Shown: positions 1-8,600 of the stretch, one piece after another
Layout: the number at the start of each line of letters is the position of its first letter
Position numbering within the stretch: position 1 is the first letter of the stretch
DNA from: Oscillospiraceae bacterium
GTDB lineage: Bacteria; Bacillota; Clostridia; Oscillospirales; Oscillospiraceae
Assembly: GCA_015068225.1 (NCBI GenBank)
Contig: SVKX01000018.1
Span: 1 to 32,186, forward strand
Direction: 5' to 3'
DNA length: 32,186 nt
Notes under the pieces: model-generated
Told to the model about the DNA's origin: nothing
The model's database searches: none
What the model saw: only the letters and a program-made list of their open reading frames with translations
Position numbers and translations under genes: made by a program

Positions 1-254
1 AAGTCCTTGCCGGATTCATAGTAAACAATATCATTCGCTGTATAGACCGCAGCGGTAACATCTGTGCTAACCGCAGCTCCGTCCACAGTGATTCCGCTAT
101 CGCTCAGAACGATTTGCATCGCATCGTCGTAGGTCGATGCAGCCGGAGCTTGTACCGCCGGAGATGTGGGTGTCTGCTCTGTCGGCTTTGTACCACATGC
201 AGTAAGCAAAACTACCATTGCCAACAAAATGGCCACTATGTTTGAAAATTTCAT
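1..254 (-). CDS. Lipoprotein, 5' part only (possible carbohydrate-binding domain protein)
   Basis: The ATG at 254 follows a GGGAGTG ribosome site, and the frame runs open to the window edge, so only about 84 N-terminal residues are visible. They show a short basic start, a hydrophobic stretch and a lipobox L-T-A-C with Cys20, which is a lipoprotein signal. A Thr/Pro/Ala-rich linker follows. The last visible residues (about 48-84, with SDSGITVDG and NDIVYYE) resemble the start of secreted carbohydrate-binding domain proteins of the Cthe_2159/DUF4353 type. That family call is from memory of the pattern and is tentative; the lipoprotein call is firm. The gene reads away from spoVAC, 128 nt downstream of it and separated by a terminator, so it probably has its own promoter at the palindrome at 291-318. 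Confidence 0.6.
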   Translation of the reverse strand, partial: MKFSNIVAILLAMVVLLTACGTKPTEQTPTSPAVQAPAASTYDDAMQIVLSDSGITVDGAAVSTDVTAAVYTANDIVYYESGKD

Positions 255-290
255 ATAATCACTCCCTTTGCTTAATGATAGCACCCACAG

Positions 291-318
291 ATTTACATTT
301 GATAAATAAAATGTAAAT
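291..318. promoter_or_regulatory. Perfect 10-bp inverted repeat upstream of the lipoprotein gene (possible operator)
   Basis: ATTTACATTT at 291-300 and its exact reverse complement AAATGTAAAT at 309-318 flank an 8-nt spacer. The site lies 37-64 nt upstream of the lipoprotein ATG. On the minus strand, TTTACA in the right arm could act as a -35, with weak -10 candidates (TAAATC or TATCAT) beyond it. The arms are AT-rich and no T-run adjoins them, so a protein-binding operator is more likely than a terminator. The regulator is unknown. Confidence 0.4.
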
Positions 319-355
319 GTTTTACCTAATCCATGTTAACGTCCCAAAAGCATCA

Positions 356-378
356 AAGGGAGGCGAAACGCCTCCCTT
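356..378 (-). terminator. Intrinsic terminator after spoVAC
   Basis: AAGGGAGGCG (356-365) and CGCCTCCCTT (369-378) form a perfect 10-bp stem with a 3-nt loop, starting 4 nt past the spoVAC stop. On the minus strand the stem is followed by TTTGATGCTTTT, a moderate T tract. Confidence 0.75.
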
Positions 379-382
379 ACGG

Positions 383-820
383 TTAAAACAAAGTGGTTAT
401 CCAATAAATTATGCCGTAGACTACGGATGCCGAAACACCATAAACAATAACTGGTCCGGCAATCTGGAAAATTTTGGCACCAACTCCCAAAATAAACCCC
501 TCCGTCTTGAATTCCACTGCCGGGGCAGCGATGGAATTGGCAAATCCTGTGATGGGTACCAGTGTCCCTGCACCGGCGTGCTTTGCGATATTATCGTACA
601 AGCTCAGACCTGTCAGCAGAGCTGACAGCGCTACAAGGCTTATAGAGGCTGCCGTTCCGGCAGCCTCTTTATCCAGTCCCAGGGCCGTATATCCGCAGAT
701 AGCAAGCTGTCCCAGTACACAAATCAGGCCGCCGATCCAGAATGCGTTGAGACAGTTTCGCCACATGGGCGATCTGGGGCTCATCTCGTCTACCAGTTTT
801 CCATAGTCCTTTTCCGTCAT
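383..820 (-). CDS. spoVAC: Stage V sporulation protein AC (SpoVAC)
   Basis: A 145-residue membrane protein with SpoVAC features: a soluble, charged N-terminus (YGKLVDEM...PMWRNC), then four to five hydrophobic segments. These include a first one with GGLICVLGQ and a loop with GAGTLVPITGFANS, which is well conserved in the family. SpoVA proteins form the inner-membrane channel that moves dipicolinic acid into the spore and releases it on germination; B. subtilis SpoVAC has been described as mechanosensitive. The start at 820 is chosen because GGAGG lies 7 nt upstream; the ATG at 826 abuts that site, and the longer open frame upstream has no ribosome site. The length fits the family (about 150). 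The usual partners spoVAD and spoVAE are not adjacent. A sigma-G promoter would be expected, but none was recognised. Confidence 0.9.
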   Translation of the reverse strand: MTEKDYGKLVDEMSPRSPMWRNCLNAFWIGGLICVLGQLAICGYTALGLDKEAAGTAASISLVALSALLTGLSLYDNIAKHAGAGTLVPITGFANSIAAPAVEFKTEGFILGVGAKIFQIAGPVIVYGVSASVVYGIIYWITTLF

Positions 821-885
821 GGTCATCCCTCCAGATACAGGATGCCCTGGTTTTATAAGACTATGAATATATTTGCAATCTAACC

Positions 886-914
886 TTGTGTTTTTCCCTG
901 TGAGCGGATATACT
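886..914 (+). promoter_or_regulatory. Sigma-A promoter for the YugP-type peptidase gene
   Basis: TTGTGT (886-891), a 17-nt spacer and TATACT (909-914) lie 31 nt upstream of the start codon. Confidence 0.65.
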
Positions 915-944
915 ATAGGAAAACAACAATTCAGGAGGATACGC

Positions 945-1661
945 ATGCCCTTTTTCTACGGTTTTGACTCGACCTATCTTCTGCTGGTGCTTCCCTGCAT
1001 CATTTTGTCTTTGTGGGCAAGTGCCAATGTAAACTCCACATTCCGGAAATACTCCAATCAGCATTCCATCCGCCGCATTACCGGCGCACAGGCCGCTCAG
1101 CGGGTCCTAAGTGCCAACGGCGTAACCGGTGTCCGCGTTGAGCGGGTCAGCGGAAATCTGACGGATCATTATGACCCCAAAACCAATGTGATCCGCCTGT
1201 CTGACAGCGTGTACGACGCCACCTCCACTGCCGCCATCGGCGTTGCTTGTCACGAAGCCGGTCATGCGGTGCAATACGCCCACAATTATGGGCCCATCAA
1301 GCTCCGCGCCGCCATTATCCCCATTACGAATATTGGCTCCAAGCTTGCTATGCCCCTGATTCTTCTGGGCCTGCTGTTTTCTTTTGGCGAGAATGTTTCC
1401 TTTTCCTTTGTGTATCTGGGAATTGCCTGCTTTGGATTGTCTCTGGTCTTTCAGCTCGTAACACTGCCTGTAGAATTCAATGCCAGCCGGCGGGCTATGG
1501 AGGCCATCGCATCCGGAAATCTGCTTACGGAAGAAGAGCAGACCGGTGCCCGAAAAACGCTCACCGCCGCGGCGCTGACCTATGTTGCCGCTACTGCCGT
1601 ATCCCTCGCCCAGTTTTTGCGACTTCTTGCCCTCTTTGGCGGCCGAAGGCGTAACGATTGA
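945..1661 (+). CDS. Membrane zinc metallopeptidase, YugP family
   Basis: A 238-residue protein of the YugP family (PF04298, Zn_peptidase_2). The N-terminal hydrophobic segment (about residues 10-28) precedes a cytosol-facing globular part. The zinc motif HEAGH is at residues 103-107, and Glu177 after a membrane segment is a candidate third ligand. Hydrophobic stretches lie at about 122-145, 152-175 and 206-232, and the C-terminus is Arg-rich. The start at 945 has AGGAGG spaced 6-7 nt and leaves a sigma-A promoter just upstream; the frame is open earlier but lacks a ribosome site. The physiological substrate of this family is not established. The gene stands alone, divergent from spoVAC, and its stop is 22 nt before the next promoter. 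Confidence 0.9.
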   Translation: MPFFYGFDSTYLLLVLPCIILSLWASANVNSTFRKYSNQHSIRRITGAQAAQRVLSANGVTGVRVERVSGNLTDHYDPKTNVIRLSDSVYDATSTAAIGVACHEAGHAVQYAHNYGPIKLRAAIIPITNIGSKLAMPLILLGLLFSFGENVSFSFVYLGIACFGLSLVFQLVTLPVEFNASRRAMEAIASGNLLTEEEQTGARKTLTAAALTYVAATAVSLAQFLRLLALFGGRRRND

Positions 1662-1683
1662 CCCATATTTTGCCGCTCCGGTA

Positions 1684-1712
1684 TTGACAACCGGGGCGGT
1701 TTTGCTTATACT
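1684..1712 (+). promoter_or_regulatory. Consensus sigma-A promoter for the abrB-like operon
   Basis: TTGACA (1684-1689), exactly 17 nt, TATACT (1707-1712). The expected RNA start near 1719 coincides with the beginning of the TGAAAA repeats. Confidence 0.85.
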
Positions 1713-1721
1713 ATCGCTGTG

Positions 1722-1748
1722 TGAAAAGTATGAAAAATGTGAAAGGAG
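1722..1748 (+). repeat. Three tandem 9-bp TGAAA repeats in the 5' leader
   Basis: TGAAAAGTA (1722-1730), TGAAAAATG (1731-1739) and TGAAAGGAG (1740-1748) lie head to tail between the promoter and the start codon; the third unit contains the ribosome site. The downstream gene encodes an AbrB-type DNA-binding protein, so these could be an autoregulatory operator. The match is short and could be chance. Confidence 0.35.
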
Positions 1749-1755
1749 GTCTGTC

Positions 1756-1995
1756 ATGGCAGGCGGCAAACACATTTTAGGCAAGCAAAACGCCCAGCGG
1801 GTCTTTGGCACAGCCAAGGTCGGCGACCGGGGACAAATCGTGATCCCCAAGGAAGCCCGGGAATTTTTTGGCATCCAGCCGGGAGATACCCTTCTGATTC
1901 TGGGCAAAAACGAAACCGGACTGATCGTGACCAAACCCGAAACACTGCACGATCTTGCCGATCAGATTTTCCACTCCGTAGAAAAAGAGGACTGA
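1756..1995 (+). CDS. AbrB/SpoVT/MazE-type DNA-binding regulator
   Basis: A 79-residue protein with one swapped-hairpin AbrB domain at about residues 17-62: a run with KVGDRGQIVIPKEAR, then FFGIQPGD and a short strand with LIVTKPE. These are the hallmark positions of the family, which binds DNA as dimers or tetramers. A basic N-terminal tail (residues 1-16) and an acidic C-terminal helix complete it. The ATG at 1756 is chosen for its AAAGGAGGT site 6 nt upstream and the strong promoter at 1684. It is the first gene of a unit with the PLP enzyme 2 nt downstream and the transporter beyond, so local regulation of those genes is the simplest inference. An antitoxin role is less likely, as no toxin gene follows. 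Confidence 0.85.
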   Translation: MAGGKHILGKQNAQRVFGTAKVGDRGQIVIPKEAREFFGIQPGDTLLILGKNETGLIVTKPETLHDLADQIFHSVEKED

Positions 1996-1997
1996 AT

Positions 1998-3281
1998 ATG
2001 AAGGAAATAATTGAAATGTATAGCCAGATGGGCATTTCTCCTGCCGTCTACGCCTACGGTGAGCAGGCCATCACCCGTCTGAGAGCGCGTTTTGACGCCA
2101 TAGATCAGATCGCAGAGCACAATCAGGCAAAAGTTCTTTCCGCATTCCGGAAAAATCGGGTATCTGCCACCTGCTTTGCCGCTTCCACCGGCTACGGCTA
2201 CAACGATGAGGGCCGGGACAAGCTGGAGCAGGTCTACGCCGACGTGTTTCATACGGAGGCGGCGCTTGTTCGCCCCCATATCACCTGCGGCACCCATGCG
2301 CTGACCATCGCCCTTTCCGCTAACCTTTTGCCCGGAGATGAGCTGCTGAGCCCCGTGGGCCTGCCCTATGACACCTTGCAGGAGGTCATCGGCATTCGCC
2401 CCTCCCCCTGTTCTCTGGCAGAATACGGCGTTTCCTACCGGCAGGTAGAGCTTCTGGAGCACGGCGGCTTTGACTGGGAGGGTATCCGTAGCGCTATCAA
2501 TGAAAAAACCAAGCTGATCACCATCCAGCGATCCAAGGGTTATGCCACCCGCCCCACCTTCTCCGTATCCCAGATCGGGGAGCTGATTGCCTTCTGCAAG
2601 GCTATAAAGCCGGATGTGCTGGTAATGGTGGATAACTGCTATGGCGAGTTTGTAGAGACCATCGAGCCTTCAGATGTGGGCGCGGATATGATCGTAGGAA
2701 GCCTTATTAAAAATCCCGGCGGCGGTCTGGCCTCTTCCGGCGGATACATTGCCGGTACAAAAGCATGCATTGACCGTTGTGCTTACCGGCTTTCCGCTCC
2801 GGGACTGGGTCAGGAAGTGGGTGCGAACTTCGGTCTGATGGGACAGTTGTATCAGGGCTTTTTCCTGTCTCCCACCGTCACTGCCAATGCGGAAAAGGGC
2901 GCGATCTTTGCCGCCAATCTCTATGAGCCTTTGGGCTTCAAGTGCGTTCCCAATGCCACCGAAAGCCGCCACGATATCATTCAGGCGGTGGAGCTGGGCA
3001 GTGAAGAAGGGATGATTGCCTTCTGTAAGGGCATTCAGGCTGCCGCACCGGTGGACAGCTTCGCAACCCCCATCCCCGGCGACATGCCCGGCTATGACAG
3101 TCAGGTCATTATGGCCGCCGGTGCTTTCGTCCAAGGCTCTACCATGGAGCTTTCCGCTGACGGGCCTATCCGTCCCCCCTACGCCGTCTATTTCCAGGGC
3201 GGTCTGACCTGGTATCACGCAAAGCTTGGCATCCTCATGAGTCTGCAAAAGATGGTGGATGCGGGACTTGTAAAAATATAA
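1998..3281 (+). CDS. Methionine gamma-lyase family PLP-dependent protein
   Basis: A 427-residue fold-type I PLP enzyme of PF06838 (Met_gamma_lyase, sometimes annotated aluminium resistance protein, YnbB-like). Asp212 in VDNCYGEF should hold the pyridine nitrogen, and Lys238 in GSLIKNPGGG is the expected PLP lysine. HITCGTHA near residue 94 and GLPYDTL near 121 fit the cofactor phosphate region. The reaction is inferred to be carbon-sulfur lyase chemistry on cysteine- or methionine-like substrates, but the true substrate of this family is poorly defined. The gene starts 2 nt after the abrB-like stop and its terminator-less end runs 13 nt into the transporter gene, so the three are almost certainly cotranscribed. 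Confidence 0.85.
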   Translation: MKEIIEMYSQMGISPAVYAYGEQAITRLRARFDAIDQIAEHNQAKVLSAFRKNRVSATCFAASTGYGYNDEGRDKLEQVYADVFHTEAALVRPHITCGTHALTIALSANLLPGDELLSPVGLPYDTLQEVIGIRPSPCSLAEYGVSYRQVELLEHGGFDWEGIRSAINEKTKLITIQRSKGYATRPTFSVSQIGELIAFCKAIKPDVLVMVDNCYGEFVETIEPSDVGADMIVGSLIKNPGGGLASSGGYIAGTKACIDRCAYRLSAPGLGQEVGANFGLMGQLYQGFFLSPTVTANAEKGAIFAANLYEPLGFKCVPNATESRHDIIQAVELGSEEGMIAFCKGIQAAAPVDSFATPIPGDMPGYDSQVIMAAGAFVQGSTMELSADGPIRPPYAVYFQGGLTWYHAKLGILMSLQKMVDAGLVKI

Positions 3282-3294
3282 GGAGGAGAAAACT

Positions 3295-4221
3295 ATGTCT
3301 TGGTTATTCTTTTCAATCGCAACCGCTCTTTTGTGGGGCACAGCAGAACTGTTTTATAAAAAGGGCGCACAACCTAATGAGAAATACTCCCACCTGAAGA
3401 TCTGCGTGTGGGTAGGTGTTGTCATGGGTGCCCATGCCATCTTTACCCTGCTGACACAGAATATTAACTACAATCCCATAAACATCATCCAATATCTTCC
3501 CGTTTCTCTGTTTTACATCATCTCCATGGCTTTTTCCTATTTCGGAATGCGGTTTTTGGAAGAATCCATCTCTGATCCCATCGAGAACACTGCCGGTGTC
3601 ATTTGCGTCCTTCTGTTTGCCCTGTTCATGGGAGATGAGTTTTCCTGGCTCACCTGGGTCGCTGTGGGTGTGATCGGTATTGGTGTCGTGGGTGTCAGTT
3701 ATCTGGAAAATCACGGCGAGACCACCAGAAAGAAGAACTATGGCAAGGTCCTGGCCGTGGTCGCTTTCATTATGCCCTTCCTGTATGCCCTGCTGGATGC
3801 CTTCGGTACTTTCCTGGATGACGCTTTCTTCCTGATCGAAGATGTTGCCAATTCCCCCTTGGTAGATGTTACCGAAGATACCATTGAAGCTGTCGCCAAT
3901 ACCAGCTATGAGCTGACCTTTGCCCTGTTTGCTTTGGGACTGTTCATCTTTATGAAGGCCAAAAAGGTTAAGTTTGGTTCCGTTCCCAAGCATAAGGACA
4001 AAATTCTGGCTGCCGTGTTCGAAACCGCCGGTCAGTTCACCTATGTGTACGCCCTCGGTGGAGTCGATGCCGTTGCTGCCCCCATTCTTTCCTCTGTTTG
4101 CATGGTTTCCTTGCTGCTTTCCCGAATTGTTCTGAAAGAGAAACTTTCCTGGAAAACCTATGCCTTTATTGCCGTTGTGATTATCGGTATTCTCCTGCTG
4201 GCATTAAGCGAGGAACTCTAA
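3295..4221 (+). CDS. EamA/DMT superfamily transporter
   Basis: A 308-residue membrane protein with about ten hydrophobic helices in two repeats of five (about residues 1-145 and 150-308), as in EamA/drug-metabolite transporters. The start has AAGGAGGAG 6 nt upstream. Unusual for the family is an acidic insertion at about residues 168-204, rich in Asp/Glu, between the first two helices of the second repeat; it should lie outside the membrane. The last helix ends in a short acidic tail. Its place behind a PLP enzyme suggests export or uptake of that enzyme's substrate or product, an inference from context only. A strong terminator follows at 4242. Confidence 0.8.
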   Translation: MSWLFFSIATALLWGTAELFYKKGAQPNEKYSHLKICVWVGVVMGAHAIFTLLTQNINYNPINIIQYLPVSLFYIISMAFSYFGMRFLEESISDPIENTAGVICVLLFALFMGDEFSWLTWVAVGVIGIGVVGVSYLENHGETTRKKNYGKVLAVVAFIMPFLYALLDAFGTFLDDAFFLIEDVANSPLVDVTEDTIEAVANTSYELTFALFALGLFIFMKAKKVKFGSVPKHKDKILAAVFETAGQFTYVYALGGVDAVAAPILSSVCMVSLLLSRIVLKEKLSWKTYAFIAVVIIGILLLALSEEL

Positions 4222-4241
4222 TATACATCAAATATGTAAAC

Positions 4242-4272
4242 AAAAAGTCACCGGATCTTCCGGTGACTTTTT
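4242..4272. terminator. Strong bidirectional terminator between the transporter and the pyr operon
   Basis: AAAAAGTCACCGGA (4242-4255) pairs perfectly with TCCGGTGACTTTTT (4259-4272) around a 3-nt loop, so the transporter transcript is separated from the pyr promoter 14 nt further on. Confidence 0.9.
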
Positions 4273-4285
4273 AGCAGGATTTCCA

Positions 4286-4314
4286 TTGACACACCTTTTG
4301 TAATATGGTATAAT
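4286..4314 (+). promoter_or_regulatory. Extended consensus promoter of the pyr operon
   Basis: TTGACA (4286-4291), 17 nt, TATAAT (4309-4314), with TG one base before the -10 hexamer (extended -10). RNA should start near 4321, leaving a leader of about 45 nt. That is too short for a PyrR antiterminator/terminator pair, and no such structure is seen. Confidence 0.9.
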
Positions 4315-4365
4315 GTCATGCGATAAATTACGAATTATGCGAATTTCCCTCGAAAGGAGCCCGTT

Positions 4366-5595
4366 ATGGCTATGCAGAAGCAACCCACCAATATCCTCAC
4401 TTATGGCTGTGGGCAGAGTGTTTGCGTTTCTATTATGGACCGTCTTTCATCTGTTGACCTTTGTGCCTTTAATTCTCCTGAATATGTAGTTATTCCCGGC
4501 TTTTGTGATGTGCATGTGCATTTCAGAGAGCCGGGTTTTTCATACAAAGAGACCATTCTCTCCGGTTCTCTCGCTGCCGCCCGGGGCGGCTACACTGCAG
4601 TGTGCACCATGCCCAATCTGAATCCTGTGCCGGACAGCAAGGCACATTTAAAAGAGCAGCTGGATCTGATCCGGCAGGACGGCATGATCCACATTTATCC
4701 CTACGGTGCCATTACAGTGGGACAAAAGGGCGAGCAGCTTTCTGATATGAAAGGTATGGCCCCCAATGTGATCGCTTTCTCCGATGACGGCAGAGGCGTT
4801 CAAAGCCGGGAGCTGATGAAAGAGGCCATGCTCAAGGCAAAGCAGCTGAAAAAGCTGATCGTTGCCCACTGTGAAGACAATTCCCTCTTAAATGGCGGCT
4901 ATATCCACGACGGCGAATATGCCAGGGCCAACAGCCACCGGGGCATCTGCTCGGAAAGCGAATGGGGTCCTATCAAGCGGGATCTGGAGCTGGTAAAAGA
5001 GACAGGCTGCGCCTATCACATATGCCACATCTCCACAAAGGAAAGCGTGGAGCTGATCCGTCAGGCAAAAAAAGAGGGCCTGAATGTAACCTGCGAGACC
5101 GCACCCCACTACCTGCTGATGGATGATAGCTTTTTGCAGGAGGATGGCCGGTTTAAGATGAATCCGCCCCTGCGCAGCGCAGAGGACCGGCTGGCACTGA
5201 TCGAAGGTCTGAAAGACGGCACCATCGACATGATCGCTACGGACCACGCCCCCCATTCTGAGGAAGAAAAGAGCAAGGGTCTGGATGGCAGCGCATTCGG
5301 CATCGTCGGAATTGAAACAGCTTTTCCCCTGCTGTATACCTATCTGGTAAAAGAGGAAATCATCTCTATGGAGACCCTGCTGAAGCTGCTGGTTACCAAT
5401 CCCCGAAAGCGCTTTGGCATCCAGCAGACCTGCGATTTCTCCATCTGGGATCTGCGGCAGAGCGGCTATGTGGAGCCGGAGCAGTTCCTGTCCATGGGAA
5501 AATCCACGCCCTTTGCCGGTTGGAAGATCTGGGGTAAATGCATGGCTACCGTTTGTGACGGGAAGCTGGTTTGGATGGAAAAAGTAAGAAAGTAA
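4366..5595 (+). CDS. pyrC: Dihydroorotase (PyrC), class I
   Basis: A 409-residue amidohydrolase that closes carbamoyl-aspartate to dihydroorotate in the cytosol, the third step of UMP synthesis. Metal and substrate residues are visible: His50 and His52 with Arg54 in HVHFREPG, the candidate bridging residues near FSDDG (138-142), His168 in AHCED, His221 in CHIS, and the catalytic Asp293 in ATDHAPHS. The order and length fit the class I type of Gram-positive bacteria. AAAGGAG lies 8 nt before the ATG. The first gene of the operon, it is followed 30 nt later by carB. The N-terminal strand region (residues 1-44) is divergent and Cys-rich, which is common outside the active site. Confidence 0.95.
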   Translation: MAMQKQPTNILTYGCGQSVCVSIMDRLSSVDLCAFNSPEYVVIPGFCDVHVHFREPGFSYKETILSGSLAAARGGYTAVCTMPNLNPVPDSKAHLKEQLDLIRQDGMIHIYPYGAITVGQKGEQLSDMKGMAPNVIAFSDDGRGVQSRELMKEAMLKAKQLKKLIVAHCEDNSLLNGGYIHDGEYARANSHRGICSESEWGPIKRDLELVKETGCAYHICHISTKESVELIRQAKKEGLNVTCETAPHYLLMDDSFLQEDGRFKMNPPLRSAEDRLALIEGLKDGTIDMIATDHAPHSEEEKSKGLDGSAFGIVGIETAFPLLYTYLVKEEIISMETLLKLLVTNPRKRFGIQQTCDFSIWDLRQSGYVEPEQFLSMGKSTPFAGWKIWGKCMATVCDGKLVWMEKVRK

Positions 5596-5625
5596 CACGG
5601 AATATACTGATTTGGAGGCATTATT

Positions 5626-8600
5626 ATGGCAAAGCGTACAGATTTGAAGAAGATTATGATCATCGGCTCCGGTCCTATCGTTATCGGACAGGCTGCTGAG
5701 TTTGACTATGCCGGCACACAGGCGTGTCTGGCTTTGAAGGAAGAGGGTTATGAGGTGGTTCTGGTCAACTCCAACCCCGCCACCATCATGACAGACACCA
5801 CCATTGCCGACAAGGTATATATGGAGCCTCTGACGCTGGAATATGTGGCCAAGATCATTCGTTACGAGCGCCCCGATGCTATCGTTCCAGGCATTGGCGG
5901 TCAGACGGGTCTGAATCTTGCCATGCAGCTGGAAAAGAAAGGCATTCTCAAGGAGTGCCGGGTAGAGCTGCTGGGCACCTCCAGCGCCTCCATCGAGCGG
6001 GCTGAGGACCGGGAGCTTTTCAAGGAGCTGTGCCAGTCCATCGGTGAGCCGGTCATCCCCTCTGAGATCACCTACTCCATTGAAGAAGCCAAGGATGCCG
6101 CCAAACGCATCGGCTATCCCGTTGTTCTGCGCCCTGCCTTTACGCTGGGCGGCACCGGTGGTGGCTTTGCTTACAATGAAGAAGAACTGGTGGAGATCGG
6201 CCTGAATGCCTTTAAGCTCTCCCCTGTTCATCAGGTTCTGATTGAAAAGTCTGTCAAGGGCTATAAGGAAATCGAGTTCGAGGTCATGCGCGACGGTGCG
6301 GATCACGCCATCACCATCTGCGGCATGGAAAACATTGACCCCGTCGGCGTGCATACCGGCGACTCCCTGGTAGTTGCCCCCATTATGACCCTGAATGACC
6401 ACGATCTGAAGATGCTCAACGATTCTGCCATCAAGCTGATTAAGGAGCTGAAGATCGAGGGCGGCTGCAACGTTCAGTTCGCTCTGAATCCCCATTCCAG
6501 CGAGTATTACCTCATTGAGGTCAATCCCCGGGTCTCCCGTTCTTCCGCGCTGGCATCCAAGGCATCCGGCTATCCCATCGCCCGGGTTACCGCCAAGATC
6601 GCTGTAGGCATGACGCTGGAAGAGATCAAGATTGCCAACACCAACGCCGCCTTTGAGCCCCAGCTGGACTATGTCATTGCCAAGCTGCCCCGTTTCCCCT
6701 TCGATAAGTTCACCTCCGCCTCCAATTCCCTTGGTACGCAGATGAAGGCTACCGGCGAAGTCATGGGCATCGGCTCCAATCTGGAGGAATGCCTGCTCAA
6801 GGGTATCCGCTCTCTGGAGATCGGCGCCAACCACATCTACCATCCTAAGTTTGACAATATGACGGTGGAAGAGCTGCTGGATTACATCAGCACCTTCCGC
6901 TCCGACAATATTTTCGCCATTGCCGAGCTGCTGTACCACGGCATTTCTGTGGAAAAGATCCACGAGATCACCCAGATCACACCCTTCTTCCTGGAAGCCA
7001 TCAAGCGGATTGTGGATATGGAAGAGCTGCTGAAGGTTAAGGTGCAGGATCTGGATACCCTCATCGCCGCCAAGAAAATGGGCTTCAGCGACAAGTATAT
7101 TGCCCGCATGTGGAAGTGCACAGAGCTGGATGTCTACAATTTCCGGAAACAGCACAATGTTTTCCCCGTATTTAAGATGGTGGATACCTGCCATACCGGC
7201 GCATATATCCCCTACTTCTACTCTTCCTACACCGGCGAGAATGCTTCTGTGCTTACCGACAAGAAGAAGATCGTGGTATTGGGCGCAGGTCCTATCCGTA
7301 TCGGTCAGGGCGTGGAATTTGACTATTCTACTGTCCACGCAGTTATGACCATTAAAAACGCCGGCTACGAAGCCATTATCATCAACAACAACCCTGAAAC
7401 CGTTTCCACGGACTACACCACAGCCGACAAGCTGTATTTTGAGCCCCTGACGCCCGAAGATGTGATGAACATTATTGAGTTCGAGAAGCCGGAGGGTGTG
7501 GTTGCTTCTCTGGGCGGTCAGACTGCCATCAATCTGGCACAGCCGCTGGCTGACCGGGGCGTAAAGATCATCGGTACCGACTGCGCCGCCATTGACAAGG
7601 CGGAGGACCGGAATGCCTTTGAGAACCTACTGAACGAGCTGAATATTCCCCGTGCCAAGGGTCAGGCCGTTACCAAGATCGAGGACGGCATTGCTGCCGC
7701 GACGGAGATTGGCTATCCTGTTCTGGTGCGCCCCTCCTTCGTGCTGGGCGGCCGGGCCATGCAGATCGTTGCCAACGAGGATCAGCTGCGTCATTATCTG
7801 AAAACCGCTGTTGAGATCGACGAGGACAAGCCCGTTCTGGTGGATAAGTATATCGAAGGCCGCGAGGTAGAGATCGATGCCATCTGCGACGGCCGGAATG
7901 TATTCGTTCCCGGCATCATGGAGCTGGTAGAGCGCACAGGCGTTCACTCCGGCGACTCCATCTCTGTCTACCCCTCTTTCTCCATCTCCAACAAAGTCAA
8001 GGGCATCATTCTCCAGTACGCCAAAAAGCTGGGCCTGGGCATCGGCATCGTCGGCCTGTTTAACATCCAGTTTATTGTGGACAAGGATGACAATGTGTTT
8101 ATCATCGAGGTCAATCCCCGTTCCTCCCGTACTGTTCCCTTCCTGTCCAAGGCCACCGGCTACTCTCTGGCAGACATCGCCACCGAGGTCATCCTGGGCA
8201 AGAGCCTGAAGGAGCTGGGCCTGTTTGACATCTATCCTGATGAGAAGGACCGCTGGTATGCCAAGGCACCCGTCTTCTCCTTCAACAAGATCCGGGGTCT
8301 GGATGCCTATCTGTCTCCTGAAATGAAGTCCACCGGTGAGGCTATCGGCTACGACAATACCCTCAACCGCGCCCTGTATAAGGCTCTGCAGGCATCCGGT
8401 ATGCATCTGCAGAACTATGGTACTGTGCTGGCCACCATCGCTGACAAGGATAAAGAGGAGGCTCTGCCTCTGATCCGCCGGTTCTACCAGCTGGGCTTCA
8501 ATATTGAAGCCACCGCAGGTACTGCCAAGTTCCTGAAGGAAAACGGCATCCGCACCCATACTCTGACCAAGATCAGCGAGGGCAGCGAGGAGATCCCCAA

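Noticed and set aside
821..946. N-terminal extension of spoVAC to 946
   Set aside because: The added residues are translated intergenic sequence covering the divergent peptidase gene's promoter; the ribosome site is at 828-832.
4315..4365. PyrR-type attenuator in the pyrC leader
   Set aside because: The leader is about 45 nt with only short AT-rich pairings, no T-run and no PyrR-like loop.
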